Shown here: positions 10,701 through 21,600 of the stretch, one piece after another | Numbering within the stretch: the first letter of the stretch is position 1 | Layout: each line of letters opens with the position of its first letter | Origin: Nematostella vectensis | Lineage: Eukaryota; Cnidaria; Anthozoa; Actiniaria; Edwardsiidae | Assembly: GCF_932526225.1 (NCBI RefSeq) | Contig: NC_064038.1 | Location: forward strand, 4,836,001 to 4,900,000 | Direction: 5' to 3' | DNA length: 64,000 nucleotides | The notes under the pieces: model-generated | What the model was told of the DNA's origin: nothing | Seen by the model: the letters and a program-made list of their open reading frames with translations, nothing else | Databases searched by the model: none | Translations under genes and position numbers: made by a program

Positions 10701-12646
10701 CAAGATCATCTCACTCAGGTAAATCATGATCGTCTTACTCAGGTAGATCAAGATCGTCTCACTCAGATAGATCATGATCGTCTCACTCAGATAGATCAAG
10801 ATCGTCTCACTCAGATAGATCAAGATCGTCACACTTAGATAGATCAAGATCGTCACACTTAGGTAAATCATGATCGTCTTACTCAGGTAGATCAAGATCG
10901 TCTCACTCAGGTAGATCATGATCGTCTCACTCAGGTAGATCAAGATCGTCTCACTCTGGTAGATCTATATCGTCACACTCAGGTAGATCAAGATCGTCTC
11001 ACTCAGGGAGATCAAGATCGTCTCACTCCGGTAGATCAAGATCGTCCCACTCAGGTAAATCAAGATCGTCCCACTCAGGTAAATCAAGATCGTCTCACTC
11101 AGGTAAATCAAGATCGTCTCACTCCTGTAGATCAAGATCGTCTCACTCAGGTAAATCATGATCGTCTCACTCAGGTACATCAAGATCGTCTCACTCTGGT
11201 AGATAAAGATCGTCTCACTCAGGTAAATCAAGATCGTCTCCCTCAGGTAGATCAAGATCGTCTCCCTCAGGTAGATCAAGATCGTCACACTTAGGTAGAT
11301 CAAGATCGTCTCACTCAGGTAGATCATGATCGTCTCACTCAGGTACATCAAGATCGTCTCACTCTGGTAGATCTATATCGTCACACTCAGGTAGATGAAG
11401 ATCGTCTCATTCAGGTAGATCAAGATCGTCTCACTCAGGTAAATCAAGATCGTCTCCCTCAGGTAGATCTATATCGTCACACTCAGGTATATCAAGATCG
11501 TCTCATTCAGGTAGATCAAGATCGTCACACTTAGGTAGATCAAATTCTTCTCAAGATAAATATACAATCAGACCAATGCACTCCTGAATTTTTTTGTCTA
11601 TTCAGGTCTGTTCCTGATAATTTACGCGCATACGGATTAGGGATACAATTCGTGTTCATGCGGACAATAGGAGCACTGCCCGGTCCGGTCATTATCGGCA
11701 CGATAATCGACCACACGTGCACCCTGTGGAAAACCAAGTGCGGCAAGCCGGCGAACTGCCTCAACTACGACTACAACAGACTTGGATGGATAATCACCGT
11801 CTACGCCTTCCCACCACAATGTGAGTAACTATGGTAACGGTGGGTTCTCATGGTGAAGTTGCGTTATGTGACTCGCGCAAAGATGTACAACATCTGCATG
11901 GTTTTATAGCAATAAGTTTGTAAGCCTCTGTCCTCTTGTCCCAGTTCTCGGTCTATTGGTATTAACTAGTACTATTGTCCCCAGGACTCTGTCTATTGGT
12001 CTTAACTCGTTCTATTGTCCCAAGGTCTGTGTCTATTGGTCTTTGCTCGTTCTATTGTCCCCAGGTATCTGACTTTTGGTCTTAATTCGTTCTATTGTTC
12101 CCAGATCTCTGTCTATTTGTCTTAAGTCCTTCTATTGTTCCCAGATCTCCGTCTATTGGTCTTAACTCGTTCTATTGTCCCAAGGTCTGTGTCTATTGGT
12201 CTTTGCTCTTTCTATTGTCCCCAGGTATCTGTCTTTTGGTCTTAATTCGTTCTATTGTTCCTAGATCTCTGTCTATTTGTCTTATGTCCTTCTATTGTTC
12301 CCAGATCTCCGTCTATTGGTCTTAGCTCGTTCTATTGTCTCCAGGTCTCTGTATATTTGTCTTAACTCATTCTATTGTCCCCAGGTCTCTGTCTATTGGT
12401 TATAACTCGTTCTATTGTCCCCAGGTTTCTGTCTATTGGTCATAACTCGTTCTATTGTCCCCAGGTCTTTGTCTATTGTTCTACTTTCTCTCGTTCTACC
12501 TGAGCAAGGATGTCGACCCAGATGCCACTCTGTCCAAGTCCCACGCGGCCGATGAGGTATTGGATGGCAAGAAGCCCATATTAGGGAATGACGAAAACTC
12601 CAACCAGATCCACGACCTTGACGAGGAAGGGCATACCATAGTGTGA
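1715..12646 (+). CDS. Solute carrier organic anion transporter (OATP/SLCO), tandem copy A
   Basis: Twelve coding exons: 1715-1782, 3988-4091, 4840-5094, 5159-5457, 6624-6759, 7198-7345, 7598-7731, 8557-8719, 8989-9163, 10060-10262, 11606-11820, 12465-12646. All junctions are GT-AG, phases are consistent, and the total is 2082 nt, giving 693 aa, a usual OATP length. Domain order: cytosolic N-terminus ([15 protein letters not shown]), TM1 region ([19 protein letters not shown], aa 58 onward), the TM5-6 region with the superfamily signature core WIGAWWLG (exon 5), a large extracellular loop with a Kazal-like module (exons 8-10, 11 cysteines), the conserved [13 protein letters not shown] and GALPGP block (exon 11), and an acidic C-tail. 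The family exchanges large amphipathic anions at the plasma membrane through 12 helices. The tail ends in TIV, a class I PDZ-ligand pattern. The start is the first ATG of an exon conserved in copy B. The SLCO subfamily cannot be assigned. The annotation is joined by eye; no transcript was available. Confidence 0.94.
3757..4012 (+). repeat. ~108-bp tandem repeat spanning the exon 2 acceptor of SLCO A
   Basis: Two and a half copies of a unit of about 108 bases. The branch and acceptor region plus the first exon bases (CCCGTATTAG|CAAGA followed by gtggggatgg-like text) occur at about 3873 and again at the true acceptor (3981-3987). A more degenerate copy lies near 3757-3790. Copy B has only one such unit ahead of its exon 2 (16322). 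Confidence 0.75.
4212..4501. mobile_element. MITE-like element, 12-bp TIR CAGGCCCGTACC, in SLCO A intron 2
   Basis: The element starts CAGGCCCGTACC (4212) and ends GGTACGGGCCTG (4490-4501), a perfect 12-base inverted repeat. The interior is G/C-tract rich and includes 'tacaaatagcacgtctat'. A relative lies at 46624-46931. In copy B the same intron position holds a remnant of about 45 bases (about 16470-16515), so the element was present before the duplication and was deleted internally in B. No transposase is encoded. Confidence 0.75.
4585..4745 (+). repeat. 15-bp pyrimidine minisatellite upstream of SLCO A exon 3
   Basis: About ten tandem copies of a unit containing CCTTCCTTCATTCT(C/T), ending about 100 bases before the exon 3 acceptor (4839). 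It gives a long polypyrimidine stretch in intron 2. Copy B has only an irregular T/C-rich stretch there. The apparent reading frames on both strands are by-products of the array. Confidence 0.9.
6800..7062 (+). repeat. (CATCAC)n hexanucleotide microsatellite, SLCO A intron 5
   Basis: A near-perfect CACCAT/CATCAC array of about 250 bases, beginning about 40 bases after the exon 5 donor (6760), then decaying into ATCATT-rich text up to about 7140. All frames stay open, so long Thr-Ile, Ser-Pro and Met-Val frames appear; none is a gene. Copy B has only short CAT-rich tracts at this place. Confidence 0.95.
7728..8246 (+). repeat. 23-bp minisatellite overlapping the exon 7 donor of SLCO A
   Basis: About 22 units of 23 bases, each with TTGGTAAGTGCTATG or a one-base variant (gttaagtg, ggtaagtgctttg). 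The first unit is the real exon 7 end and donor (CTTG|GTAAGT at 7731/7732), so each later unit carries a copy of the donor with its last exon bases. The homologous place in copy B (24761-24838) has only about three units. Confidence 0.9.
8989..9163 (+). CDS. SLCO copy A exon 9: Kazal-like extracellular loop
   Basis: This exon begins with phase 1 after acceptor TTTCAG and ends in phase 0 at CAG|GTGGGT. It carries six cysteines in the pattern C-x3-C-x-C-x8-C-x9-C-x3-C, including FRPVCGPAG and SPCHAGC, as in the Kazal-type module of OATP loop 5. One cysteine in exon 8 and four in exon 10 bring the loop to eleven. The copy B equivalent is 25480-25654. Confidence 0.93.
9511..10009. mobile_element. 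Long-TIR MITE in SLCO A intron 9
   Basis: Inverted arms of about 120 bases: CCACGGGCG at 9511 pairs with CGCCCGTGG ending 10009. The arms share 'aactatctgtatttgaaaat', 'catctagtgaac' and 'atatccgctaaaa' in opposite orientation. No coding sequence inside. It is absent from the equivalent intron of copy B (25655-26583), so it probably inserted after the duplication. Its right end is 50 bases from the exon 10 acceptor. Confidence 0.85.
10247..11550 (+). repeat. 24-bp minisatellite overlapping the exon 10 donor of SLCO A
   Basis: About 54 units of 24 bases. The founding unit is the exon 10 end plus donor: AAGATCGTCTCACTCAG (exon), then GTAAATC (intron). Almost every unit keeps CTCAG|GTAAATC or CTCAG|GTAGATC, so the array is a series of donor copies. 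Because 24 is a multiple of 3, long open frames appear on both strands (VNQDHLTQ-like and MIYLSETI-like); these are artefacts. In the authentic exon frame each unit reads AGG TAA or AGG TAG, a stop. Confidence 0.95.
11937..12464 (+). repeat. 40-bp minisatellite overlapping the exon 12 acceptor of SLCO A
   Basis: About 13 units of 40 bases, each with TCTATTGTCCCCAG|GTCTCTGTCTATTG or a variant. The last unit is the real acceptor plus the first exon 12 bases (12461-12480). Every unit thus contains a pyrimidine tract, an AG and a copy of the exon start. Copy B has a shorter, more degenerate version at 29040-29312. Confidence 0.92.
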
Positions 12647-14327
12647 TAGCATCAACAACCATGGCAGGATAATATTCATCTAAAAGATTGCCCCAATGGC
12701 TTTTCATTTTACCCTGTTGTTCGCAGTAAGATATAGGGAATTAAAAACACAAGTTACCAAGAACTCATTGATGATATCAAATTATTATCATGAAAAGTTT
12801 TAACAGCTTAGTTATTTTTAATTCTGTGTATATATTTGTAATTGCAATTTTATTAGCACATGATTTTTTACTTTTTCAATGTAATCAGACATTCTCTCCG
12901 TGAATTTTTTTCACCTTCAAAACAAGCTTTTCAGTGCAATTTCATAACATGAAAGGAGAGAGAAACGCATACAAAACGTGCGTATTCGTAGCATTTCATG
13001 GTTGTTTTACATAATTCTACTCCCTTTATGTACATAAGCTATTCAATCTATATTAGGTAAATTTTCCATACCATGTATTAACCCTAAATACCGTTAATAC
13101 TTGAGTACAAAAAGTTATATAATGATAAAATAGCCACCTTAACCCAGTGTCTGTCGTTGCTCGCTGAGAAGTCTTGATCTCCCGCAGTGCTTTGGCGCTG
13201 CGATTATTCCGACGATTTCACTTCCCAAATGATACGCAGGGACCTTGGACGTGTTAATCGACTCAACATCTCTGAGATCGAATGCAAATCGAACGATTGC
13301 AATCGACAGTCAAAAAGCAGCGCATAAGGCACGTCTTTACTAGTTAGCGCTTCGGGGACACATAACACACTTTTTTATAACAAAAGTTTGAGTCTGCACG
13401 CAAAGCATCATGGTGCTGACAGCAATGAGGGGTCTGGGGAAGAGGATAGTTTATTATCAGAATTTAGCCTGACAAACACTGTTTCTACAGCCCTTGGCTA
13501 TTGAGCAAATTTATTCGGGCAAGCGCATGAATTCAACTCGAGACAAAGACACAGGGGTCCAAAAAATAAGCTCAGGGTTTATCCGATCTAAATGAAACTT
13601 GGCATGCAATAGAAATAATTTAGAAACTATTCTTCAGAGTACGCCATCATTGTGACTTTTCGTCAAAATGCCCTTGAGAGAAAATTGAACCTTGATTTTT
13701 CCCAACTAATTTTTAGCATTTCACTTTTTTGGGCGCACTCTGATGAAACGTTTTATCTTGTCCTTTGGTATGATATTCTAAATCTTTTTTTGGCTATTGA
13801 CACGCGTTCGTTCTAGATCGTTCGATCTAGGGTAATTTGAGCGGCTATATGCTTAATTTGCCTTTTAGTACCACCTTAATATAAATCCTAATATCATCAA
13901 AGTCTCCGTGGCTAGCCCACCCAATTAATGGTCTCTTATTGAGATTTTAGTAGCTTGCATAATTAATAAACTGTTGGTTTGTCTATAGCTTTTAAAATAA
14001 TGGACGCCTGTTCTAAGCTATCCCACTGTTCTAAAAGGTATCAATTATGGGCGGTCCTTACCCTTTTATAGCGCGATTGATTGATTGATTTTATAGCGCG
14101 GTTTCGTGTTCAAAACCAACCCCGTGGGAGCTGCCTTTCTCGTCCATACTGCGAATCCACAGAAATAAACACACCAAGCTGTTTCTGCTATTTCTACTTT
14201 TGAAGATTTTCCATTGTTATGTTATTTTTGTTGCCGTCCTTGCCGGTGTTCTCGCTACTTGGTTGTTCTAATCACTGTTTTTGTTGTTGTTGTTGTTGTT
14301 GTTGTTGTTAGCTGTTAGACAACAACA
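12647..14327. other. 3' flank of SLCO A and spacer between the duplicated genes
   Basis: 12647-12989 is the conserved 3' flank, probably 3' UTR. 12990-14278 is unique sequence with no exon I can support. A (GTT)n tract lies at 14279-14309, next to the 5' breakpoint of unit B. Confidence 0.6.
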
Positions 14328-14503
14328 AAATAAGTCTTTATATTTTCGTTCAAATTGGTCTATTAGTATCCTTAGCTAAGCCACGCTTGGCCGGCCAAGG
14401 GTTGGCTCGGATGCAAATGTTTGCAGGCGAAATGGTAAAGCGAGCTGTTTTAGATTAGGATTGTGTTTCATCCGGAGGTCAGGTCGACTATTTTGTGTCA
14501 ATA

Positions 14504-15635
14504 ATGGGGAAAAACAAAGAACAAGTATCTGGTCTACTGAATGAGTCTACGGCAACGAAAAACGATGCTAAGTACGTATAATATAGGGACGTTTAGACGT
14601 CTGAGAATATAACATGATGATAATATGTCCGCATTTTAGATTTAAGAAGATTTTGACAAGATGTTGCACGACTCTTTGATCATCATCTTTAGATAACATT
14701 CCCTCGCGGTTTGATGCAATGTAAATACAAAAATGAATTTTCCTTTCTTCGTGTCATTGTCTTTGGAATCAATCTAATGCATATGCAGTACTACTGACCG
14801 AGAGCCAAGAAACGCATCTTGACCTAATAAACTTCTAACCTCCTAACCCTCCCTTCAGGAGAATACTCGAGCCTTTTTATGAAATGCGAAGTGAACATTT
14901 GAAATACAACTTCTTACTATACAAAAATAAATTTTAAATTTAGTATTTAGTATTTCGTAGTCTTGTAGTGGTTAGGGATTTTTGGCTGACGCTAAAGACG
15001 GCTTCGCAGGAAGGAAGGCTACATTTACCCATAATAGAATAATTATATAAATACATCGAATAATTAGTGAAATTATAGTTTGCATTAACGGTAGTTTTTC
15101 ATCTTTGTTTAAGGTTATTTGTTAAAACAATCCCCCCTCCCCCCCAAAAAAAACCAAATTGGTTTGTTTTGAATTCTTTCCCAATATGTAGTTCCAGATA
15201 TTATCCATCCCCCCCCCCCCCAATTGAGGGGGTCGGAGGTTTGACCCCCCACTACTCTAGAATTTACATTTTGGGTGCCCATTTTGACCCCCCACTACTC
15301 TAGAATTTACATTTTGGGTGCCCATTTTGACCCCCCACTACTCTAGAATTTCCATTTTGGGTGCCCATTTTGACCCCCCACCACTCTAGAATTTCCATTT
15401 TGGGTGCCCATTTTGACCCTGCACCCCACCCTTCCGGATTTTCCAGATATAGTACTAGGTGTCCCCCACCCCCCTCTGGAAATTTAGATTTTACAAAAAT
15501 GTGAAGCAAATCCATGACAAATTTGATCAGAAAAGCGTTACAAATAATTAGCCCGTTTTATTAAGTGAAAAGCCCCCCGAAAGATAGTTTCATTCAGTTT
15601 TTAATTGATAAATACAAAAAAATTATAATAATAAT

Positions 15636-15674
<39 letters not shown>

Positions 15675-18600
15675 AATAATACTTGCGTCCTAAGCGGTTT
15701 TTTTACGCCCTTCCGGTTCAAATTAGTGTAGTGTAGTATCGGAGAGACAGGAACTACGGTTCAACGTCCTTATCCAAAAAGACGTCGAATATCTAACCGT
15801 TTTTTGCAGATTTTATTGTCTAAAAGACTAACAAAGGATAAATCGGCCTTTATTATGTACGGACGGGGGAGTATTCGGTTGTGAAGACTCGCGTTTCTCA
15901 TGAACCAGACACTCCGAGTTTTTTCGCTCCGGACGATTACCCTCCTCCCCTGGAAATTCCTTAGCTTTAGACCCCCGCACCCCCCGGAATTTCCAATCCC
16001 CTCAATGGGGTTGGGGGTTAGGATATTTTCTGGAACTACACAATGCACATGCTGCAAGGACGGGGTAACCATGCATATTTTTTTGTCTGATTGAATTTGG
16101 TGATTCTTAACTCAATTGTTTTACCCGGCATCAATACTTGACTTTACCGTTCTATCAAAAAAAAAAAAAAAACGAATCTGGTATATGATAGTCAGGGCGT
16201 TATACTATTGTAAGTTTTAGCGATAGGTTAAATTTATGCTGTTGGCTCATTGCTTTTCCGTGATAGCGTGGTTATTCATCAGGGGCAAGATATTAACCAC
16301 CTTATTATTTGCCCGTATTAGCAAGACCGCGTGGGGATGGATGAGGTTCAAGCCGTCCTGGCTCCAATGGCTCAACTCGCCAAAATGGTTCCTCTTTTTC
16401 CTTTGCACGTTCAGCTTTTTACAAGGTAAACTGGATGAAAATATCTAACCTCATCATCATTATCATCATCAGGTGCGTACCGAGGATTGGCTGAGGGGGT
16501 GCGCTGTCATATCATCATCATCATCATCATCATATCTTTCTTCCTAACCTACCACGTCCTTTTGTTACACTCCATATTCTTCATCGTTATCTTTTTTTTC
16601 TCCATTGTTTCTCTTTTTTGTTTTTCTCCCTTGTTCTTCTTTGCGGTTTCTTTATGTTGTTTTTTTCTGTTCTTTTTCTTCCATTTTTTTTCTGCACCTC
16701 TCTTCTACTAAGCTGACATCTTGTATTGCTTCATGTTGTTCATTTTTTCTGTTCTTTTTTCCATTTTTTTGCACCTCTCTTCTTTTTCGCTGACATCTTG
16801 GTTTTCTCCCAGGCATGGGCGTAAATACGTTGGTCAGCGTCGCCCTCCCGACCCTGGAGAGGCGGTTTTCTCTGACCAGCCAAATGTCTGGTTTCATCAT
16901 GTCATCCAATGACATCACGGCTCTCATCGTGGTGGTTTTCGTCAGCTTTTTCGGTAGTTACGGTCACAAGACCAAGTGGTTGGGTGGCGGTGCAATAATT
17001 ACTGGCTTGTCATGTCTACTCTTTACTCTGCCAAAGTTTATCGCTGAGAAGCATGACCCCACAGGAGGTAAGACTGGCCAACACTGAAGGCCGTGCATTG
17101 ACTATAGAAAATTAAAGGTTTTTTTTTTTCTTCAGCTCGTAGCGGGATAAGCCCGTACTGCATACCGAACGCCACGTTGCCAGATGACCCCCGTTGCCAT
17201 AAAGATGCCAGTTCCTTCAACCTGTACTACTTCATCTTCATCCTGTCCCAACTTCTCTCGGGTGCTGCAACCACGCCCCTACACACCCTCGGCCCCGCCT
17301 GGCTGGACGAGAATGTGCCCCCCACTCGTACGGCGACATACCTGGCCATTTTCTACATGTCTGTCTTCCTTGGTCCTGGACTTGGGTCTCTTATTGGTGG
17401 CAAGCTACTCACGGTGTATGTGGATGTCGAAATGGTAAGGTAGCGGCATGCGCGTACCCAGGATCGGCTGTAGTGCGCGCGCACACCCCTGTATACGCGT
17501 CTGGGCGGATATAGCTTTTTGCTGAGTGTATATTTTGCTTGCTGGTGGATACTTCGTTACATCGATTTTCTCACATGCTCCCAATCCTTTATTTTCAGCA
17601 CCAGTTAGGGCATAAGGTTTGCACCCAAGAGAAGAAATCTATTTGATTCGTGGTACGACATAACCGTCCTGATAGATCTGCATTTGTTAGGTTATTAATC
17701 ACGTTCCCGGATTACGGCTAGCGAAGTTAAAATTAGCAGTCCTTTGTTAGATAACCCGGTAACACACCTCCTAATTAAACCGTAACCACATTCGATGTAT
17801 TAACTGATCAGTGCATCTCCCCTCAGCCTCCCGGATTGAACTTAACCCCTGCACACCCTTACTGGATCGGCGCCTGGTGGTTAGGTCCATTCCATTGCGG
17901 CTTCCTGCTCATCATCTGCGGCATCATCCTTCTTGGTTTCCCCCGTCATCTCCCTGGTGCTGGTAAGATACACAAAACATTGGCAAGCAATTGTTACCAA
18001 CTTTATTGCTGTAATCACCATCATTATCATCATCATCATCATCATCATCACAATCGTCAACAGCATTATCAACATACGTCGTCCTTCTTGGGTTCCCCAG
18101 TCATCTGCCTGGTGCTGGTAAGACGTGATCTTTTTATCACCATTGTGGTCATCATCGTTTTCATCTCGAAATCATCATTACTACTATCATCAAATATCAT
18201 CACCTTCACCATCGCCATCATTATCATCATCACTATCACCATCATAACCTTCATCACGTCATCACCATCATAATCTTCATCATCATCACCGTCATAATCA
18301 TCATCATCCGCATCTTTATCATTGTAATCATCACCATTAGAGTGTCCCCCTTGAAGCAATTCACTCATTTCTCTCATTTTCTGTTCTTTAGAAATTAATC
18401 GGGAAAATGCCATCAAAAGCGGTCAGCTTCGCAAACAGGACAACAAGTTAAAAGGAGGCATCAAGGATATACTTCCCGCCACGAAAGCGCTGCTCACAAA
18501 TGGAACATACGTTTTCCAGAACCTTGGGAGCACGGCAAGGTAGGTTCTGCTCGCATGCTTGACGCTTCCACCAAACCTCGACACAATGATTATGATCGCA

Positions 18601-21600
18601 ACTATTGCTCTGTTTCCAAAATCCCTGACCCCATCACGCGGTGGTAAAATCCCTGACCCCATCAAGCGGTGGTAAAATCCCTGACCCCATCACGCGATGG
18701 TAAAATCCCTGACCCCATCACGCGGTGGTAAAACCGCTGACCCCATCACGCGGTGGTAAAATCCCTGACCCCATCACGCGGTGGTAAAATCCCTGACCCC
18801 ATCACGCGGTGGTAAAACCCCTGACCCCATCACGCGGTGGTAAAATCCCTGACCCCATCAAGCGGTGGTAAAATGCCTGACACCATCACGCGGTGGTAAA
18901 ATCCCTGACCCCATCAAGCGGTGGTAAAATCCCTGACCCCATCACGCGGTGGTTAAATCCCTGACCCCATCACGCGGTGGTAAAATCCCTGACCCCATCA
19001 CGCGGTGGTAAAACCCCTGACTCCATCACGCGGTAGTAAAACCCCTGACCCCATCACGCGGTGTAAAATCCCTGACCCCATCACGCGGTGGTAAAACCCC
19101 TGACCCCATCACGCGGTGGTAAAATCCCTGACCCCTTCACGCGGTGTTAAAACCCCTGACCCCATCACGCGGTGGTAAAACCCCTGACCCCATCACGCGG
19201 TGGTAAAACCCCTGACCCCATCACGCGGTGGTAAAACCCCTGACCCCATCACGCGGTGGTAAAACCCCTGACCCCATCACGCGGTGGTAAAACCCCTGAC
19301 CCCATCACGCGGTGGTAAAACCCCTGACCCCATCACGCGGTGGTAAAACCCCTGACCCCATCACGCGGTGGTAAAATCCCTGACCCCATCACGTGGTGGT
19401 AAAATCCCTGACCCCATCACGCGGTGCTAAAATCCCTGACCCCATCACGCGGTGGTAAAATCCCTGACCCCATCACGCGGTGGTAAAATCCCTGACCCAA
19501 TCACGCGGTGGTAAAACCCCTGACCCCATCACGCGGTGGTAAAATCCCTGACCCCATCACGCGGTGGTAAAACCCCTGACCCCATCACGCGGTGGTAAAA
19601 CCCCTGACCCCATCACGCGGTGGTAAAACCGCTGACCCCATCACGCGGTGGTAAAATCCCTGACCCCATCACGCGGTGGTAAAATCCCTGACCCCATCAC
19701 GCGGTGGTAAAATCCCTGGCCCCATCACGCGGTGGTAAAACCCCTGACCCCATCACGCGGTGGTAAAATCCCTGACCCCATCACGCGGTGGTAAAACCCC
19801 TGACCCCATCACGCGGTGGTAAAACCCCTGACCTCATCACGCGGTGGTAAAATCCCTGACCCCATCACGCGGTGGTAAAATCCCTGACCCCATCACGCGG
19901 TGGTAAAACCGCTGACCCCATCACGCGGTGGTAAAATCCCTGACCCCATCACGCGGTGGTAAAATCCCTGACCCCATCACGCGGTGGTAAAACCCCTGAC
20001 CCCATCACGCGGTGGTAAAATCCCTGACCCCATCACGCGGTGGTAAAACCCCTGACCCCATCACGCGGTGGTAAAACCGCTGACCCCATCACGCGGTGGT
20101 AAAATCCCTGACCCCATTACGCGGTGGTAAAATCCCTGACCCCATCACGCGGTGGTAAAACCCCTGACCCCATCACGCGGTGGTAAAATCCCTGACCCCA
20201 TCACGCGGTGGTAAAATCCCTGACCCCATCACGCGTTGGTAAAATCCCTGACCCCATCACGCGGTGGTAAAATCCCTGACCCCATCACGCGGTGGTAAAA
20301 ACCCTGACCCCATCACGCGGTGGTAAAATCCCTGACCCCATCACGCGGTGGTAAAATCCCTGACCCCATCACGCGGTGGTAAAACCCCTGACCCCATCAC
20401 GCGGTGGTAAAATCCCTGACCCCATCAAGCGGTGGTAAAATCCCTGACACCATCACGCGGTGGTAAAATCCCTGACACCATCAAGCGGTGGTAAAATCCC
20501 TGACCCCATCACGCGGTGGTTAAATCCCTGACCCCATCACGCGGTGGTAAAATCCCTGACCCCATCACGCGGTGGTAAAACCCCTGACTCCATCACGCGG
20601 TAGTAAAACCCCTGACCCCATCACGCGGTGTAAAATCCCTGACCCCATCACGCGGTGGTAAAACCCCTGACCCCATCACGCGGTGGTAAAATCCCTGACC
20701 CCTTCACGCGGTGGTAAAACCCCTGACCCCATCACGCGGTGGTAAAACCCCTGACCCCATCACGCGGTGGTAAAACCCCTGACCCCATCACGCGGTGGTA
20801 AAACCCCTGACCCCATCACGCAGTGGTAAAACCCCTGACCCCATCACGCGGTGGTAAAACCCCTGACCCCATCACGCGGTGGTAAAATCCCTGACCCCAT
20901 CACGCGGTGGTAAAACCCCTGACCCCATCACGCGGTGGTAAAATCCCTGACCCCATCACGCGGTGGTAAAACCCCTGACCCCATCACGCGGTGGTAAAAC
21001 CCCTGACCCCATCACGCGGTGGTAAAATCCCTGACCCCATCACGCGGTGGTAAAATCCCTGACCCCATCACGCGGTGGTAAAATCCCTGACCCAATCACG
21101 CGGTGGTAAAACCACTGACCCCATCACGCGGTGGTAAAATCCCTGGCCCCATCACGCGGTGGTAAAACCCCTGACCCCATCACGCGGTGGTAAAATCCCT
21201 GACCCCATCACGCGGTGGTAAAACCCCTGACCCCATCACGCGGTGGTAAAACCCCTGACCTCATCACGCGGTGGTAAAATCCCTGACCCCATCACGCGGT
21301 GGTAAAATCCCTGACCCCATCACGCGGTGGTAAAACCGCTGACCCCATCACGCGGTGGTAAAATCCCTGACCCCATCACGCGGTGGTAAAATCCCTGACC
21401 CCATCACGCGGTGGTAAAACCCCTGACCCCATCACGCGGTGGTAAAATCCCTGACCCCATCACGCGGTGGTAAAACCCCTGACCCCATCACGCGGTGGTA
21501 AAACCGCTGACCCCATCACGCGGTGGTAAAATCCCTGACCCCATTACGCGGTGGTAAAATCCCTGACCCCATCACGCGGTGGTAAAACCCCTGACCCCAT

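Larger units (their letters stand above)
1534..12989 (+). repeat. Segmental tandem duplication, unit A
   Basis: Sequence from about 1534 (ahead of exon 1) to about 12989 (3' flank, ending near GTGCGTATTCGT) is matched in direct orientation by 14328-29841. Homology covers coding exons, most intron edges and about 340 bases past the stop codon. Unit A is about 11.5 kb and unit B about 15.5 kb; arrays and insertions account for the difference. Breakpoints were placed by eye and are good to roughly 20 bases. Confidence 0.88.

Noticed and set aside
10077-11351. Long open frames on both strands (Val-Asn-Gln-Asp and Ile-Tyr-Leu-Ser repeats) in 10.1-11.4 kb and 26.7-27.4 kb
   Set aside because: They are by-products of a 24-base tandem array whose unit length is a multiple of three. 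They lie in the wrong frame for exon 10 and within intron 10.
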